Source: Rhizobacter sp. AJA081-3
GTDB lineage: Bacteria > Pseudomonadota > Gammaproteobacteria > Burkholderiales > Burkholderiaceae_C
Direction of reading: 5' to 3'
Assembly: GCF_017795745.1 (NCBI RefSeq)
Contig: NZ_CP059067.1
Span: 1,240,001-1,304,000, forward strand
Length of the DNA stretch: 64,000 bases
Shown here: piece after piece, positions 10,971-20,546 of the stretch
How positions within the stretch are numbered: position 1 is the stretch's first letter
How the letters are laid out: each line of letters opens with the position of its first letter
Program-made: the position numbers and the translations under genes
Notes under the pieces: model-generated
What the model was told of the DNA's origin: nothing
What the model saw: the letters and a program-made list of their open reading frames with translations, nothing else
The model's database searches: none

Positions 10971-12196
10971 TGAACGACAAGCGCATCCCTCGCGTCGATC
11001 TGCCGGAGGGGGTCCATCTGGACACGCTGGCCGTGCGCGAAGGCCTGCCGCCCAGTGCCTGGGGCGAGAACTCCGAGGCCCTGTTCCTCACCAGCAGCTT
11101 CCGCCAACCCGACGCCGCGACGGCTGCCGCACGTTTCGCCAACGAGGAAGAGGCGTTCATCTACTCGCGCTTCACCAACCCGACGGTGATGATGTTCGAG
11201 CGTCGACTGGCAGCGCTGGAAGGGGCGCAAGCCTGCATCGCCACCTCCAGCGGCATGAGCGCGATCCTGCTGCTCGGCATGGGTCTGCTGAAGGCAGGCG
11301 ACCATGTGATCTGCTCGCGAAGCGTGTTCGGCTCCACCATCATGCTGTTCGGGCGCGAGTTCGCGAAGTTCGGCGTCGAGACGACGTTCGTGTCGCAGAC
11401 CGACGTCTCGGAATGGGAGCGCGCGGTGAAGCCCAACACGCGGCTGCTGTTCGCCGAGTCGCCGACGAACCCCTTGACCGAGGTGTGCGACATCGCTGCG
11501 CTCTCAGCCATCGCCAAGCGCGCCGGAGCCTGGCTGGCGGTCGACAATTGCTTCTGTTCGCCGGCACTGCAGCGGCCCATCGAGTACGGCGCCGATCTGG
11601 TCATCCACTCCGGCACCAAGTACCTCGACGGCCAGGGCCGCGTGATTGCCGGTGCACTGTGCGGCAGCGAGGCGCTGGTCAACGAGAAGTTCGTGCCCGT
11701 CATGCGCAGCGCCGGCATGAGCCTGTCGCCCTTCAACGCGTGGGTGGTGCTCAAGGGGCTCGAGACGCTGTCGATCCGCATGGAAGCGCAGAGCAAGCGC
11801 GCGCTGGAACTGGCGCGCTGGCTCGAAACGCAGCCGCAGGTCGATCGGGTCTTCTATCCGGGGCTCGAGTCGCATCCGCAGCACCAGCTGGCTATGGCGC
11901 AGCAGTCAGGTAGCGGCGGGGCGGTGGTGTCCTTCATCGTGCGCGCCGATGGGGCCACCGATGCGCGGCGCCAAGCCTTTCACGTGATCGACCAAACGAA
12001 GGTGTGTTCGATCACGGCCAACCTGGGCGACACCAAGACGACCATCACCCACCCGGCGAGCACCTCGCATGGGCGCCTCACCGAAGAACAGCGCCAGGCC
12101 GCAGGCATCACGCAGGGCATGATTCGCGTCGCCGTGGGCCTGGAGGACGTGCGCGACATCCAGGCCGACCTGCTGCGCGGGTTGGCCTCGCTTTGA
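10970..12196 (+). CDS. metZ: O-succinylhomoserine sulfhydrylase
   Basis: The protein has 408 residues and belongs to the Cys/Met-metabolism PLP enzymes. It makes homocysteine directly from O-succinylhomoserine and sulfide, bypassing cystathionine. The PLP lysine is Lys217 in [19 protein letters not shown] and [12 protein letters not shown] are family motifs. I favour MetZ over cystathionine gamma-synthase because of the purF-metZ neighbourhood common in Pseudomonas and Burkholderiales and the [10 protein letters not shown]-type active-site loop. The start overlaps the purF stop, which suggests coupling. Confidence 0.93.
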   Translation: MNDKRIPRVDLPEGVHLDTLAVREGLPPSAWGENSEALFLTSSFRQPDAATAAARFANEEEAFIYSRFTNPTVMMFERRLAALEGAQACIATSSGMSAILLLGMGLLKAGDHVICSRSVFGSTIMLFGREFAKFGVETTFVSQTDVSEWERAVKPNTRLLFAESPTNPLTEVCDIAALSAIAKRAGAWLAVDNCFCSPALQRPIEYGADLVIHSGTKYLDGQGRVIAGALCGSEALVNEKFVPVMRSAGMSLSPFNAWVVLKGLETLSIRMEAQSKRALELARWLETQPQVDRVFYPGLESHPQHQLAMAQQSGSGGAVVSFIVRADGATDARRQAFHVIDQTKVCSITANLGDTKTTITHPASTSHGRLTEEQRQAAGITQGMIRVAVGLEDVRDIQADLLRGLASL

Positions 12197-12210
12197 ACCC
12201 GAACCTAACA

Positions 12211-13605
12211 ATGACCCGCAGAGTCCGCACCCGAATCGCCCCGTCGCCCACGGGCTTTCTACATCTCGGCACCGCGCGTACCGCGCTGTTCTCGTGGGCT
12301 TTCGCACGCCACCATGGCGGCGACTTCATTCTGCGCATCGAGGACACCGACGTCGCACGTTCCACGCAGGAGGCGGTCGACCAGATCATCGCGGCGATGC
12401 AATGGCTCGAACTCGACTACGACGAGGGGCCGTTCTATCAGATGAAGCGGCTCGACCGCTATCGCGAGGTCATCGCCAAGATGCTGGTGGAGGGCTCGGC
12501 GTACCACTGCTATTGCACCCCGGAGGAACTCGACGCGATGCGCGAGGCACAACGTGCCCGCGGCGAGAAGCCCCGCTACGACGGGCGCTGGCGTCCCGAG
12601 CCGGGCAAGCAGCTGCCCGAGGTGCCGCAGGGCGTGCCGGCGGTAATCCGCTTTCGCAACCCGGTCGATGGCGAGGTGACCTGGAACGACATGGTCAAGG
12701 GCCCGATCACGATCAGCAACCGCGAACTCGACGACCTGATCATCAGCCGCCCCGACGGCACGCCGACCTACAACTTCTGCGTGGTGGTCGACGACTGGGA
12801 CATGCAGATCAGCCACGTGATCCGCGGCGACGACCACGTCAACAACACGCCGCGCCAGATCAACATCCTGCGCGCGCTCGGCGCCGAACTGCCCGAGTAC
12901 GGTCACGTCCCGATGATCCTGGGCCCGGACGGCGACAAGCTTTCCAAGCGGCACGGCGCGGTCAGCGTGATGCAGTACGAGGAGGGCGGCTACCTGCCCG
13001 AGGCGATGCTCAACTACCTCGCGCGGCTCGGCTGGAGCCACGGCGATGACGAACTGTTCGGCCGCGACCAACTGGTCGCCTGGTTTGACGGCCACCACCT
13101 GGCACGCAGCCCGGCGCAGTGGGATGCGGCCAAGCTGAACTGGGTCAATGCTCATGTCATCAAGGGCATGCCCGACGAAGCGCTGGCGAGCGGTGTGGTT
13201 CGCCAGTTTGCACTGCGTGGTGTCAGCCTGAGTGTCGACGAACGATTGAAGAGGATGTGCGCCGTCTTCAAGGACCGCTGTGCCACGCTGGCTGAACTGG
13301 CCGATTGGCTGGGCATGTACTTCCTCGACATCAAGCCGCGCGATGAGGACTTGGCGGCGCACGTCACGGCGACCGTTCGGCCGGCTCTTCAGTCGCTTCG
13401 CGACCGCCTGGCCGATATCGACTGGGACAAGGGCACGATCGCCGCCGCCATGAAGGAAACGCTGTCCACTCACGGACTGAAGATGCCGCAACTGGCACCG
13501 GCCCTGCGCGTGCTCGTGTGCGGACGCGCCCAGACGCCGTCTATCGATGCCGTGCTCGAACTGTTCCCTCGCGAGCTGGTGCTGCTCAGATTGCAGGGCG
13601 CCTGA
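12211..13605 (+). CDS. gltX: Glutamyl-tRNA synthetase
   Basis: This is a 464-residue class I aminoacyl-tRNA synthetase that charges tRNA-Glu. The HIGH-type motif is [10 protein letters not shown] (residues 11-20) and the KMSKS-type motif is DKLSKRHG near residue 242. ATG at 12211 is chosen because the upstream in-frame extension lies over metZ. A tRNA-Glu gene lies directly downstream. The last bases of the gene carry the promoter of the tRNA cluster. Confidence 0.97.
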   Translation: MTRRVRTRIAPSPTGFLHLGTARTALFSWAFARHHGGDFILRIEDTDVARSTQEAVDQIIAAMQWLELDYDEGPFYQMKRLDRYREVIAKMLVEGSAYHCYCTPEELDAMREAQRARGEKPRYDGRWRPEPGKQLPEVPQGVPAVIRFRNPVDGEVTWNDMVKGPITISNRELDDLIISRPDGTPTYNFCVVVDDWDMQISHVIRGDDHVNNTPRQINILRALGAELPEYGHVPMILGPDGDKLSKRHGAVSVMQYEEGGYLPEAMLNYLARLGWSHGDDELFGRDQLVAWFDGHHLARSPAQWDAAKLNWVNAHVIKGMPDEALASGVVRQFALRGVSLSVDERLKRMCAVFKDRCATLAELADWLGMYFLDIKPRDEDLAAHVTATVRPALQSLRDRLADIDWDKGTIAAAMKETLSTHGLKMPQLAPALRVLVCGRAQTPSIDAVLELFPRELVLLRLQGA

Positions 13606-13620
13606 AAAGCTGGCTATAAT
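13591..13620 (+). promoter_or_regulatory. Sigma-70-type promoter of the tRNA cluster
   Basis: A -35-like TTGCAG at 13591-13596 and a perfect -10 TATAAT at 13615-13620 are separated by 18 bases. The -35 element lies inside the last codons of gltX, and the first tRNA starts 48 bases after the -10. A short inverted repeat (CGCAGT at 13621-13626, ACTGCG at 13637-13642) falls in the expected leader. Confidence 0.75.
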
Positions 13621-13667
13621 CGCAGTCTCGCTTGAAACTGCGACTGCTGCACCAACGGCATCAAAAC

Positions 13668-13743
<76 letters not shown>

Positions 13744-13790
13744 AAGTTGCCACGGTATGCACAGCGCGGTTTTGAGTCGAAGGAGTTCAA

Positions 13791-13866
13791 GTCCCCTTCG
13801 TCTAGAGGCCTAGGACACGACCCTTTCACGGTTGTAACAGGGGTTCGAATCCCCTAGGGGACGCCA
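13791..13866 (+). tRNA. tRNA-Glu (anticodon TTC)
   Basis: The 76-base cloverleaf has encoded CCA. The acceptor stem GTCCCCT pairs with AGGGGAC, and the anticodon loop CCTTTCACG gives TTC. It closely matches other proteobacterial tRNA-Glu sequences, including the TCTAGAGGCC D-arm. It lies 47 bases after tRNA-Ala in one cluster. Confidence 0.96.
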
Positions 13867-13912
13867 AGTTTCGGCAGCGCTTGAGGAGCAATCCTGAAGT
13901 TGCCGGCCACGC

Positions 13913-13989
13913 GGAGTGGTAGTTCAGTTGGTTAGAATACCGGCCTGTCACGCCGGGGGTCGCGGGTTCGAGCCCCGTCCACTCCGCCA
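13913..13989 (+). tRNA. tRNA-Asp (anticodon GTC)
   Basis: The 77-base cloverleaf has encoded CCA. The anticodon loop CTGTCAC gives GTC. The acceptor stem GGAGTGG pairs with CCACTCC, the GGTTCGAGCC T-arm is present, and the sequence is very close to the Escherichia coli tRNA-Asp. Confidence 0.96.
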
Positions 13990-14031
13990 TCCCTTTTCGG
14001 TCAGCGATGATCGTCGAGCGATGATTCCAGC

Positions 14032-14056
14032 AAAGGCACCTTCGGGTGCCTTTTTG
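14032..14056 (+). terminator. Rho-independent terminator of the tRNA cluster
   Basis: The stem AGGCACC / GGTGCCT with a TTCG loop is followed by a run of five T. It lies 43 bases after tRNA-Asp and closes the housekeeping block. Confidence 0.9.
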
Positions 14057-14158
14057 CTTTGAGCCGTGAATACTTGACAGGGCAGAGCCCTCGATTGCAG
14101 GGCTGCCTCGGCAAACACCAACTTCTATACTGGGCCGGCTCCTTCAGAGAAGCTATCC

Positions 14159-15124
14159 ATGTCACGCACTCCCGATCTGTCCGCCGGTTTCCAAGCAAAC
14201 GAATCTGCGCTGGGCCGATCGCTTCAGCCGCGGCGCTTCCAGGTCTCGGTGGACGACCCGGTCCGATTCTCGACCGCACGTGTGCAGGCCATTCGGCACA
14301 GCTTTCAGGATCATCCGTTGTTCCAGCTGCCGGAGTTGGCCAAGCTGGCAAAGGTTCTCTACAGCACGAAGCAATGCCGCTTCATCATGCCAGGGGCCCG
14401 GCAGAATGCGCCGTTCGAACATGACGCGGTCGACCCCGGCGGTCGTGGCATCGACGAAGTCTTCGCGCATATCGAGGAGTCCGGCTCCTGGGTGGCGCTG
14501 TACAACGTCGAAACCCATCCACCCTATCGCGCATTGCTCGAGGAAATTGCGGCCAACGTGCGCCCTCTGGTCGAGCCTCAGGAACCCGGCATGTTCAACG
14601 TCGGCGGGTTCATCTTCGTCTCCGCTCCACCTTCGGTCACACCGTTCCACATCGATCGGGAGAACAACTTCTGGCTGCAGATCAGGGGCCGGAAGACGAT
14701 GAACGTCTGGGAGGCGACCGACACTCACGTCGTGCCCACGGTCGATCGAGAGACATTCATCGTGAATGCCAGTCTGGACAATGTCAGACTCAAGGACGGC
14801 TTCCGTGAACGCAGCCACGAGTTCGACGTGGGCCCGGGCGATGGTGTTTACTTCCCGAGCACGTCACCTCACATGACGCGCAGCGAAACGGACTGGACGA
14901 AGCCGGGTGACGGGGTGTCGATCAGTATTGGCGTCGTCTTCTACACGGATGTCACGCGCAGGACGGCGCACCTGCACATCCTGAACCGCTTCCTGCGCAA
15001 GCTGGGGCTGGTGCCCCGCGCGCCGGGAGAGCGGCCTTGGGTCGATGCACTGAAGTACCCACTGGCCTGGGCGCTGGTCAGCTTCAAGAAATTGTTTCGG
15101 GGCTATGTCCGGGCCGGCATTTGA
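14159..15124 (+). CDS. Cupin-like/JmjC-type protein
   Basis: The 321-residue protein has a double-stranded beta-helix fold signature of the cupin_8/JmjC group. The HxD iron-binding pair is His164-Ile-Asp166 in TPFHIDRENN, and a likely distal ligand is His238 in STSPHMTRSE after the conserved GPGDGVYFP turn. Such proteins are Fe(II)/2-oxoglutarate oxygenases or cupin regulators; the substrate is unknown. It has its own upstream spacer after the tRNA terminator and ends five bases from the convergent sugar dehydrogenase gene with no obvious terminator between. It may be unrelated to the EPS locus. Confidence 0.75.
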   Translation: MSRTPDLSAGFQANESALGRSLQPRRFQVSVDDPVRFSTARVQAIRHSFQDHPLFQLPELAKLAKVLYSTKQCRFIMPGARQNAPFEHDAVDPGGRGIDEVFAHIEESGSWVALYNVETHPPYRALLEEIAANVRPLVEPQEPGMFNVGGFIFVSAPPSVTPFHIDRENNFWLQIRGRKTMNVWEATDTHVVPTVDRETFIVNASLDNVRLKDGFRERSHEFDVGPGDGVYFPSTSPHMTRSETDWTKPGDGVSISIGVVFYTDVTRRTAHLHILNRFLRKLGLVPRAPGERPWVDALKYPLAWALVSFKKLFRGYVRAGI

Positions 15125-15129
15125 CCTGC

Positions 15130-16287
15130 TCAGCGCTCGATTCGGATGATCCGGCCCTCTGGGCTGTTGGTGACGACATAGAGCCAGCCGTCGGGGCCCT
15201 GGCGAACATCGCGAATCCTCTCCAGAAGCCCGGTCACCAAGCGCTGCTGTTCGACCACCCGGCGACCTTCGAGCTTGACGCGCAACAGCGCTCGGCCGCG
15301 TAGATTTCCGATGAACATCTGGCCTTTCCAGCCCGGGTAGCGGTCGCTGGTGAGGAAGGCCATGCCACTTGGCGCAATGGAGATGGGACCCCACCATGTG
15401 ACGGGCTGTTCCATGCCGCTCTTGGCCGTGCCTTCGCCGATCTTTGCGCTGTCTGCGTATTCCGTCCCGTAGGTGATCGTCGGCCAGCCGTAATTCTTTC
15501 CGCGATCGATGACGTTCAGTTCGTCACCTCCTTGCGGGCCATGGTCGGTGGCCCAGAGTTCACCGGTTTCCGGATGGAAGGCCATGCCCTGGACGTTGCG
15601 GTGTCCCCAGGACCACACGTGTTGCAGCGCGCTCGGTGTCGACGCCAACGGATTGTCGGGCAGCGCATTGCCCTGTACGTCCATACGCAAGATCTTTCCG
15701 TGCGCCGATGCGACATCCTGAGCGTCCGGGCGCGCTCCGCGATCACCGAGGCCGACAAAGAGGCTGCCGTCTCGAGCGAAGGCCAGTCTGGATCCGAAGT
15801 GCGACCCATCCTCAGACTTGACGGGCTGCCTGAAGATCACACGGGCATCGGCGATCCTGTCATCGATCAGCCGACCCCGGGCCACCGCCGTGCTCCGCGC
15901 CTGCGGCGACGAACCCGAGGGCTCGGAGAACGACCAGTAGATCGTCCTGTTCGCCGGAAAGCCGGGGTCGAGTACGACGTCGAGCAAGCCGCCCTCGTCG
16001 CCTGAGGCCACGGGCAAGAGCCCCACCAGGGGCTCGCTCAAGACTCCATTCGCCGTGACGATGCGCATCCGCCCCGGCCGTTCGGTCACAAGCATCCGGC
16101 CATCCGGCAGGAAAGCGATCGCCCAGGGGTGCTCCAGTCCCTTCGCCACCGTGACCGGCCGCAGGCCTTGCATGTCGAGCCTTCTGAGAACCTTGGGCGT
16201 CAGCCAGGCGGCGAGAGCCAGTGCCACGATGGCGGCCAACAGCAGGATCCATCCTTTGCGCTTGAGCATCTTCGATTGCCACTCCAT
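15130..16287 (-). CDS. PQQ-dependent sugar (aldose) dehydrogenase, membrane-anchored
   Basis: The protein has 385 residues. An N-terminal hydrophobic helix (WILLLAAIVALALAAWLTP) is followed by a six-bladed beta-propeller of the soluble glucose/aldose sugar dehydrogenase family (YliI/Asd): LEHPWAIAFLPDGRMLVTER, GLGDRGARPDAQ and NVQGMAFHPETG are family motifs. Members oxidise aldoses to lactones with PQQ and calcium in the periplasm. The start is uncertain: ATG 16287 is chosen, ATG 16269 is possible, and neither has a strong ribosome-binding site. It points away from the EPS operon and shares a 332-base upstream region with it. A second PQQ-type propeller occurs in the gene at 30982. Confidence 0.85.
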   Translation of the reverse strand: MEWQSKMLKRKGWILLLAAIVALALAAWLTPKVLRRLDMQGLRPVTVAKGLEHPWAIAFLPDGRMLVTERPGRMRIVTANGVLSEPLVGLLPVASGDEGGLLDVVLDPGFPANRTIYWSFSEPSGSSPQARSTAVARGRLIDDRIADARVIFRQPVKSEDGSHFGSRLAFARDGSLFVGLGDRGARPDAQDVASAHGKILRMDVQGNALPDNPLASTPSALQHVWSWGHRNVQGMAFHPETGELWATDHGPQGGDELNVIDRGKNYGWPTITYGTEYADSAKIGEGTAKSGMEQPVTWWGPISIAPSGMAFLTSDRYPGWKGQMFIGNLRGRALLRVKLEGRRVVEQQRLVTGLLERIRDVRQGPDGWLYVVTNSPEGRIIRIER

Positions 16288-16619
16288 GCGGGCGCGGATT
16301 CTGCCAGAGAGGCCGCCGCCGATCGCTGGGCGGACGTGGGGGTCCATTCTTGGGGGGTGGGCAAAAGTGTGTACTTCCGCACGCTGAATCACCTGCTGAA
16401 GCACAACGCCATGACGCAATGACTGTGGGGGAGCCCCCCGCATGGAGGGTTGCGGCGGACATGGCGCCAAACATAATTCGTCACAAGTTGAAGGGTGCCA
16501 AGGAAGTAGCAGGTGGCCCTCGCGATCCGATTCTGGCTGGTCGTCTGAGCGGGGTCTGGCTGACGCACCAGTTCACATTGCGACCACGCGGCATTCGCTG
16601 CTGCGGCACAGGAGACAGA
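16288..16619. other. Divergent intergenic region upstream of the EPS operon
   Basis: These 332 bases separate the minus-strand sugar dehydrogenase from the first plus-strand EPS gene. The stretch is less coding-like than its surroundings and includes a short AT-richer part (ACATAATTCGTCACAAG near 16470). It should hold promoters for both directions. I could not find a convincing sigma-70 pair or a GG-N10-GC sigma-54 element. Confidence 0.4.
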
Positions 16620-18017
16620 ATGTTCCGCGCCTTTCACCACCGTGCATACGCTGCAGTGCTTCTCGATGCCGGCATGGACGCCTTGCTGGGGTTCCTCGCC
16701 GTGCTGATCGCGGCCTGGACAATCAGCGCGGTGCCGATGAGCGAGTTCGGCCGGACGCTGGCCAACCCTTCGGTCATGCTCGCTGCCTCGGGTTTCGCGG
16801 TCTGCATGGCGATGCTCCAGTCGTTCCTGGGGCTGTATCGCCAGGCGGGCCTGTCCTTCGCATCCCAGCTCGCCCGGCTGCTCGTGGCGATGAGCGTCGG
16901 TGGCTACTTGACCTACTTGGTTCTGAAGGAGGTCGGTTTCGACGGCCATCCGAGCCGCCTCGTCGGCTACTCCGTCGTGAACCTGATCTTGGCGATCCTC
17001 CTGGTCCGCGGCACGATCATGCTCGTGCGCGCTGCCCAAGGGTCCAGCCGCGTGTTGATCGTGGGCACCGGCCCCGAAGCTGTCTCTGTGGCGAACGACC
17101 TGCGTCGCAGCTCGCGCGTGAGCGGAGAGGTCATCGGCTTCTACCCGACCCCGGCCGTGGCGCCAGACCAGAACATCGACGGCAAGCTGTTGCTCGACGC
17201 GCGAGTGCCGCTGGAACAACTGGCCCGCGAGCTCGAGATCGACTCGATCATCGTCGCCACACGCGAACAGCGCGGTGGCGCGATGCCTATGGATCAACTG
17301 GTGATCTGCCGGTCAATGGGCATCCCGGTCATGGATCTCGCAGGCTTCTACGAGCGCACGCACGCCGAGGTCCCGCTGGACAGCCTGAAGGCCAGCTGGC
17401 TCGTCTACGGGCCGGGTTTCGTGCAGGGGCGTGTTCGCCAGGCGCTCAAGCGCGGGTTCGACATCGTGACCTCATCGATTCTGCTCGTGCTCGCCTTGCC
17501 GGTGATGATCGCTGCTGCCGTGGCGATCAAGCTCGACAGCCGCGGGCCCCTGATCTACAGGCAGGAGCGCGTGGGGCTGGGTGGTCGCAGTTTCATGTGC
17601 CTGAAGTTCCGCAGCATGTGCACGGACGCGGAGCGCGACGGCGTGGCGCGTTGGGCCACCAAGAATGACGCCCGGGTGACGCGTGTCGGGCGCATCATCC
17701 GCAAGGCGCGAATTGATGAGCTTCCCCAATTGTTCAGCGTGCTCAAGGGCGAAATGAGCATCGTCGGGCCGCGCCCGGAGCGGCCCAGCTTCGTCAAGGA
17801 ACTGCAGAGCAAGGTCGCGTTCTATGACCTGCGCCATACCGTGAAGCCCGGCGTGACCGGCTGGGCCCAGGTGCGCTACTGTTATGGTGCCTCGGTCGAG
17901 GACGCGCGCCGCAAGCATCAGTTCGACCTGTACTACATCAAGAACAACTCCCTGCTGCTCGACATCGTGATCCTGATCGAGACGGTGAGCGTCGTGCTCT
18001 TCGGCGAAGGGCAGTAA
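16620..18017 (+). CDS. Undecaprenyl-phosphate glycosylphosphotransferase starting EPS synthesis
   Basis: The 465-residue protein is a polyisoprenyl-phosphate hexose-1-phosphate transferase (WbaP/EpsB type). Four or more N-terminal helices are followed by a Rossmann-like CoA-binding fold (RVLIVGTGPEAVSVANDL) and a C-terminal bacterial sugar-transferase domain with KFRSMCTDAERDG, RIDELPQLFSVLKGEMSIVG (split by the usual variable residues) and GPRPERPSF. It transfers the first sugar-phosphate of the repeat unit to the lipid carrier at the inner membrane. The start at 16620 follows an AGGAGA ribosome-binding site; a 90-codon in-frame extension upstream is non-conserved. It is typical of the XrtA/PEP-CTERM-linked EPS loci, where it comes first. 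Confidence 0.93.
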   Translation: MFRAFHHRAYAAVLLDAGMDALLGFLAVLIAAWTISAVPMSEFGRTLANPSVMLAASGFAVCMAMLQSFLGLYRQAGLSFASQLARLLVAMSVGGYLTYLVLKEVGFDGHPSRLVGYSVVNLILAILLVRGTIMLVRAAQGSSRVLIVGTGPEAVSVANDLRRSSRVSGEVIGFYPTPAVAPDQNIDGKLLLDARVPLEQLARELEIDSIIVATREQRGGAMPMDQLVICRSMGIPVMDLAGFYERTHAEVPLDSLKASWLVYGPGFVQGRVRQALKRGFDIVTSSILLVLALPVMIAAAVAIKLDSRGPLIYRQERVGLGGRSFMCLKFRSMCTDAERDGVARWATKNDARVTRVGRIIRKARIDELPQLFSVLKGEMSIVGPRPERPSFVKELQSKVAFYDLRHTVKPGVTGWAQVRYCYGASVEDARRKHQFDLYYIKNNSLLLDIVILIETVSVVLFGEGQ

Positions 18018-18119
18018 GCCCCGGGGCTGGCCGGCCTGGGCCGCGCCCTAGGGGGACAGATCGATCGGTGGGCGAGCCGATTCGACCTAAACTAGTAACG
18101 ATTGGATGGAACTTGAACG

Positions 18120-18138
18120 CGCTGCCAAGTCGGCAGCG
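18120..18138. repeat. Hairpin in the leader of the export gene
   Basis: The perfect inverted repeat CGCTGCC / GGCAGCG has a five-base loop (18127-18131). It lies 47 bases before the start of the Wza-like gene and has no T-tract, so it looks more like an mRNA leader structure or a protein-binding palindrome than a terminator. Confidence 0.5.
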
Positions 18139-18185
18139 TGGCTTGGGTCCATTTCGCTTGAACCAACGGCATCGGGGGCCTTGAT

Positions 18186-18821
18186 ATGGGAATGAACTTT
18201 TCGGTGACTTTCGCCAAGGTGTGGGCCACCCTTGCCTTCGCGATCGGCCTGCTCGGCCTGTCCGGGTGTGCGAGCAACAGCGGCTACGCGCCGGCGCCTT
18301 CTTCGGTGCCTTCCGTCGAGCACAGATACAAGGTCGGTCCGCTGGACGTGCTGGCCATCACCGTCTGGCGAAACCCCGAGTTGTCCACCACGGTCACCGT
18401 GCGTCCTGACGGTCGCATCTCGATGCCCTTGATCGATGACGTGATGGCGGCTGGGAAGAACCCCAGCGAAGTCGCGCGGGAACTTGAAAAAGGCTTGGCC
18501 AAGCTGTTGCGCGATCCGTCCGTGAAGGTCATCGTGAGCGGCTTCCAGGGCATCTACGGGGAGCAGATCCGCATCGTGGGCGAGGCAGCCAGGCCGCAGG
18601 CAGTGCCCTTCCGACAGGAGATGACGGTTCTCGACGTGATGATCCAGGCTGGCGGGCTGACCGACTACGCCGACGGCAATGCCGCCGTGCTCGTGCGCGG
18701 CTCCGAAAAAGGCAGGCAGTACAGCTTGCGATTGAAGGACTTGCTCAAGCGAGGCGACATCTCCGCCAATGCGCCGGTCCTGCCGGGCGACATCATCATC
18801 GTTCCGCAAAGCTGGTTCTAA
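18186..18821 (+). CDS. Polysaccharide export lipoprotein (Wza/EpsE-like)
   Basis: The 211-residue protein has a lipoprotein signal ending in LGLSGC (lipidated Cys28). A Poly_export domain follows (HRYKVGPLDVLAITVWRNPEL...VRPDGRISMPLIDDV) and then a SLBB-like domain (IRIVGEAARPQAVPF). It is shorter than Escherichia coli Wza and fits the single-SLBB subfamily found beside PEP-CTERM-linked EPS genes. It would form the periplasmic/outer-membrane part of the export channel, together with the Wzz-like protein next door and perhaps the barrel at 21439. It lies 168 bases after the phosphotransferase. Confidence 0.93.
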   Translation: MGMNFSVTFAKVWATLAFAIGLLGLSGCASNSGYAPAPSSVPSVEHRYKVGPLDVLAITVWRNPELSTTVTVRPDGRISMPLIDDVMAAGKNPSEVARELEKGLAKLLRDPSVKVIVSGFQGIYGEQIRIVGEAARPQAVPFRQEMTVLDVMIQAGGLTDYADGNAAVLVRGSEKGRQYSLRLKDLLKRGDISANAPVLPGDIIIVPQSWF

Positions 18822-18860
18822 GCGGCATTTCGTCGCGGCGCAGCGTGTACCGCGACCGGA

Positions 18861-18891
18861 TAGCGCCACTCGTACCGAAGTGGTGGCGCTA
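18861..18891. repeat. Inverted repeat between export and chain-length genes
   Basis: TAGCGCCAC (18861-18869) and GTGGCGCTA (18883-18891) form a perfect 9-bp stem with a 13-base loop. There is no T-tract directly after, so an mRNA-stability or processing hairpin is more likely than a terminator. It sits in the 171-base gap between the Wza-like and Wzz-like genes. Confidence 0.55.
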
Positions 18892-18992
18892 CGATCGACG
18901 ACTGTCATTTTGTGCGCTGCAGCAGCGCAGGAAGACCCGCGGTGGTGGGCTGGCCGGGCTGTTGACTTTGCAAAAGGATCATTGAGTTCCAA

Positions 18993-20534
18993 ATGAACGA
19001 CGCACTTCGTCTCGGCCTGATTCGAGCCAGTGGCGCATGGCGCTACCGCTGGGTGGGCGTGACTGTCGCCTGGGTTGTGGCGCTGCTCGCCGCCGCGGGC
19101 CTGCATTTCTTCAAAGATCGCTACGAAGCAAGTGCGCGTGTCCACGTGAATACGCAGACCGTGCTCAAGCCCCTGATGGCTCAGCTGGCAGTTCAACCCG
19201 ACATCGACCAGCAGGTGCGCATGCTGGCCCGGACGCTGATCTCTCGGCCGCGGATCGAACAACTGATCGACTCGCTCGACTTCGCGGAGAAGCAAGACGG
19301 TCCGCGCGTGCGCGAGCGGATCGTCAACGACCTTGTCGCTGCCATCAAGCTCGAAGGCAGCACGTCAGGAAACCTGTACACCATCAGTTATCGCGATCGC
19401 GATCCCGTCCGCGCAAGGCGGCTGGTGGAAACACTGGTCAACCTCTTCGTCGAATCGAGCGCGGTCAGCAAGCGCCGCGACTCCGAGCGTGCCCGCGAGT
19501 TCATCGACGAGCAGATCGTCGAGAACGAGAAGAAGCTGACCGAGGCGGAGTCGCGCCTGAAGGATTTCAAGCTGAAGAACTTCGGCATGTCCGGCGCGAC
19601 CAACCAGGACTTCTTTGCACGGATGGCTACGACGTCGGACGAAGTCAATCGACTTCGCCTTGAACTGAACGCCGCCGAGCAGGCGCGCGATGCGTTGAAG
19701 CGAGAGCTCAGTTCCGAAGCGCCGCAGTTGCCTGCGGAAGCCTTGCAGGCCCGAGCGCCCATGGCTCCGAGTGAGCTCGAGACTCGACTCGACGCTCAGC
19801 GTCGAATTCTGGACGACCTCCTGCGCCGCTTCACTGAAGTTCATCCGGACGTGATTGCCGCGCGGCGCAACATCGCCCAGATCGAGCGGCAGCGCAAGGA
19901 AGAAGCCGACGCGGCGCGAAACGGCGCGCGCGGCATGGCGCCGACGAATCCGGTATTCCAGCAACTTCGTGTTTCGCTCGCGCAGGCGGAAGCGCAGGTG
20001 GCTTCGCTGCGTTCGCAGCTCGGTGTTCAGCAAGGCCGACTCGATCTGGTCCGCAGCCAGGCCTCGAAGATGCCTCAGGTCGAGGCGGAGCTGGCGCAGC
20101 TCAATCGGGACTACGACGTCATTCGCCGCAACTACCAGCAACTGGTCGAGCGGCGGGAATCGGCCTCCCTCGGCATCAAACTCGACGACTCCGCGCAGTT
20201 GGCCGACTTCCGGATCATCGAGCCGGCGATGGTCGCGCCCAAGCCGGTGTTCCCGTCGCGCAGCGTTCTGGCACTTGCGGCGGTGATCGCGTCCATTGCC
20301 GCTGGCATCGCAGCAGCGTTCGGCATGACATTCGTTTTCCCGGCCTTGTTCGACGAGAAACAACTGCAGGCGGTCACCGATCGCCCGGTCATCGGCAGTG
20401 TGTCCGTCGTGCTCGACAGTGCCGGTCAGCGGGCTCACCGGTGGCAGATGTTCCAGTTCGGCGGCACGGCTGGGCTGCTGATCTTGGCCAGCGTGGCGTG
20501 GCTGGGCTGGGTGGTCGTGAGCAGCAGAATCTAA
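18993..20534 (+). CDS. Polysaccharide chain-length determinant (Wzz/EpsF-like)
   Basis: This is a 513-residue PCP-type inner-membrane protein. One N-terminal helix (VGVTVAWVVALLAAAGLHFF) precedes a Wzz domain (YEASARVHVNTQTVLKPL) and a long coiled-coil periplasmic region (residues about 170-390, rich in Glu, Arg, Leu and Gln). C-terminal helices (SVLALAAVIASIAAGIAAAF and a last one at LLILASVAWLGWVV) follow, with the PCP-linked motif ending in TDRPVIGSV between them. It sets chain length and links the kinase to the export lipoprotein. The kinase domain is encoded separately by the next gene, as usual in Proteobacteria of this locus type. Confidence 0.93.
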   Translation: MNDALRLGLIRASGAWRYRWVGVTVAWVVALLAAAGLHFFKDRYEASARVHVNTQTVLKPLMAQLAVQPDIDQQVRMLARTLISRPRIEQLIDSLDFAEKQDGPRVRERIVNDLVAAIKLEGSTSGNLYTISYRDRDPVRARRLVETLVNLFVESSAVSKRRDSERAREFIDEQIVENEKKLTEAESRLKDFKLKNFGMSGATNQDFFARMATTSDEVNRLRLELNAAEQARDALKRELSSEAPQLPAEALQARAPMAPSELETRLDAQRRILDDLLRRFTEVHPDVIAARRNIAQIERQRKEEADAARNGARGMAPTNPVFQQLRVSLAQAEAQVASLRSQLGVQQGRLDLVRSQASKMPQVEAELAQLNRDYDVIRRNYQQLVERRESASLGIKLDDSAQLADFRIIEPAMVAPKPVFPSRSVLALAAVIASIAAGIAAAFGMTFVFPALFDEKQLQAVTDRPVIGSVSVVLDSAGQRAHRWQMFQFGGTAGLLILASVAWLGWVVVSSRI

Positions 20535-20546
20535 TCCGGGGCATCC

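Noticed and set aside
16288-16619. Sigma-54 promoter for the EPS operon
   Set aside because: Related loci are known to use RpoN-dependent control, but I found no GG-N10-GC element of good quality here.
18018-18060. Palindrome GCCCCGGGGC after the initiating transferase as a terminator
   Set aside because: There is no U-tract and the downstream genes belong to the same EPS system, so termination is not supported.
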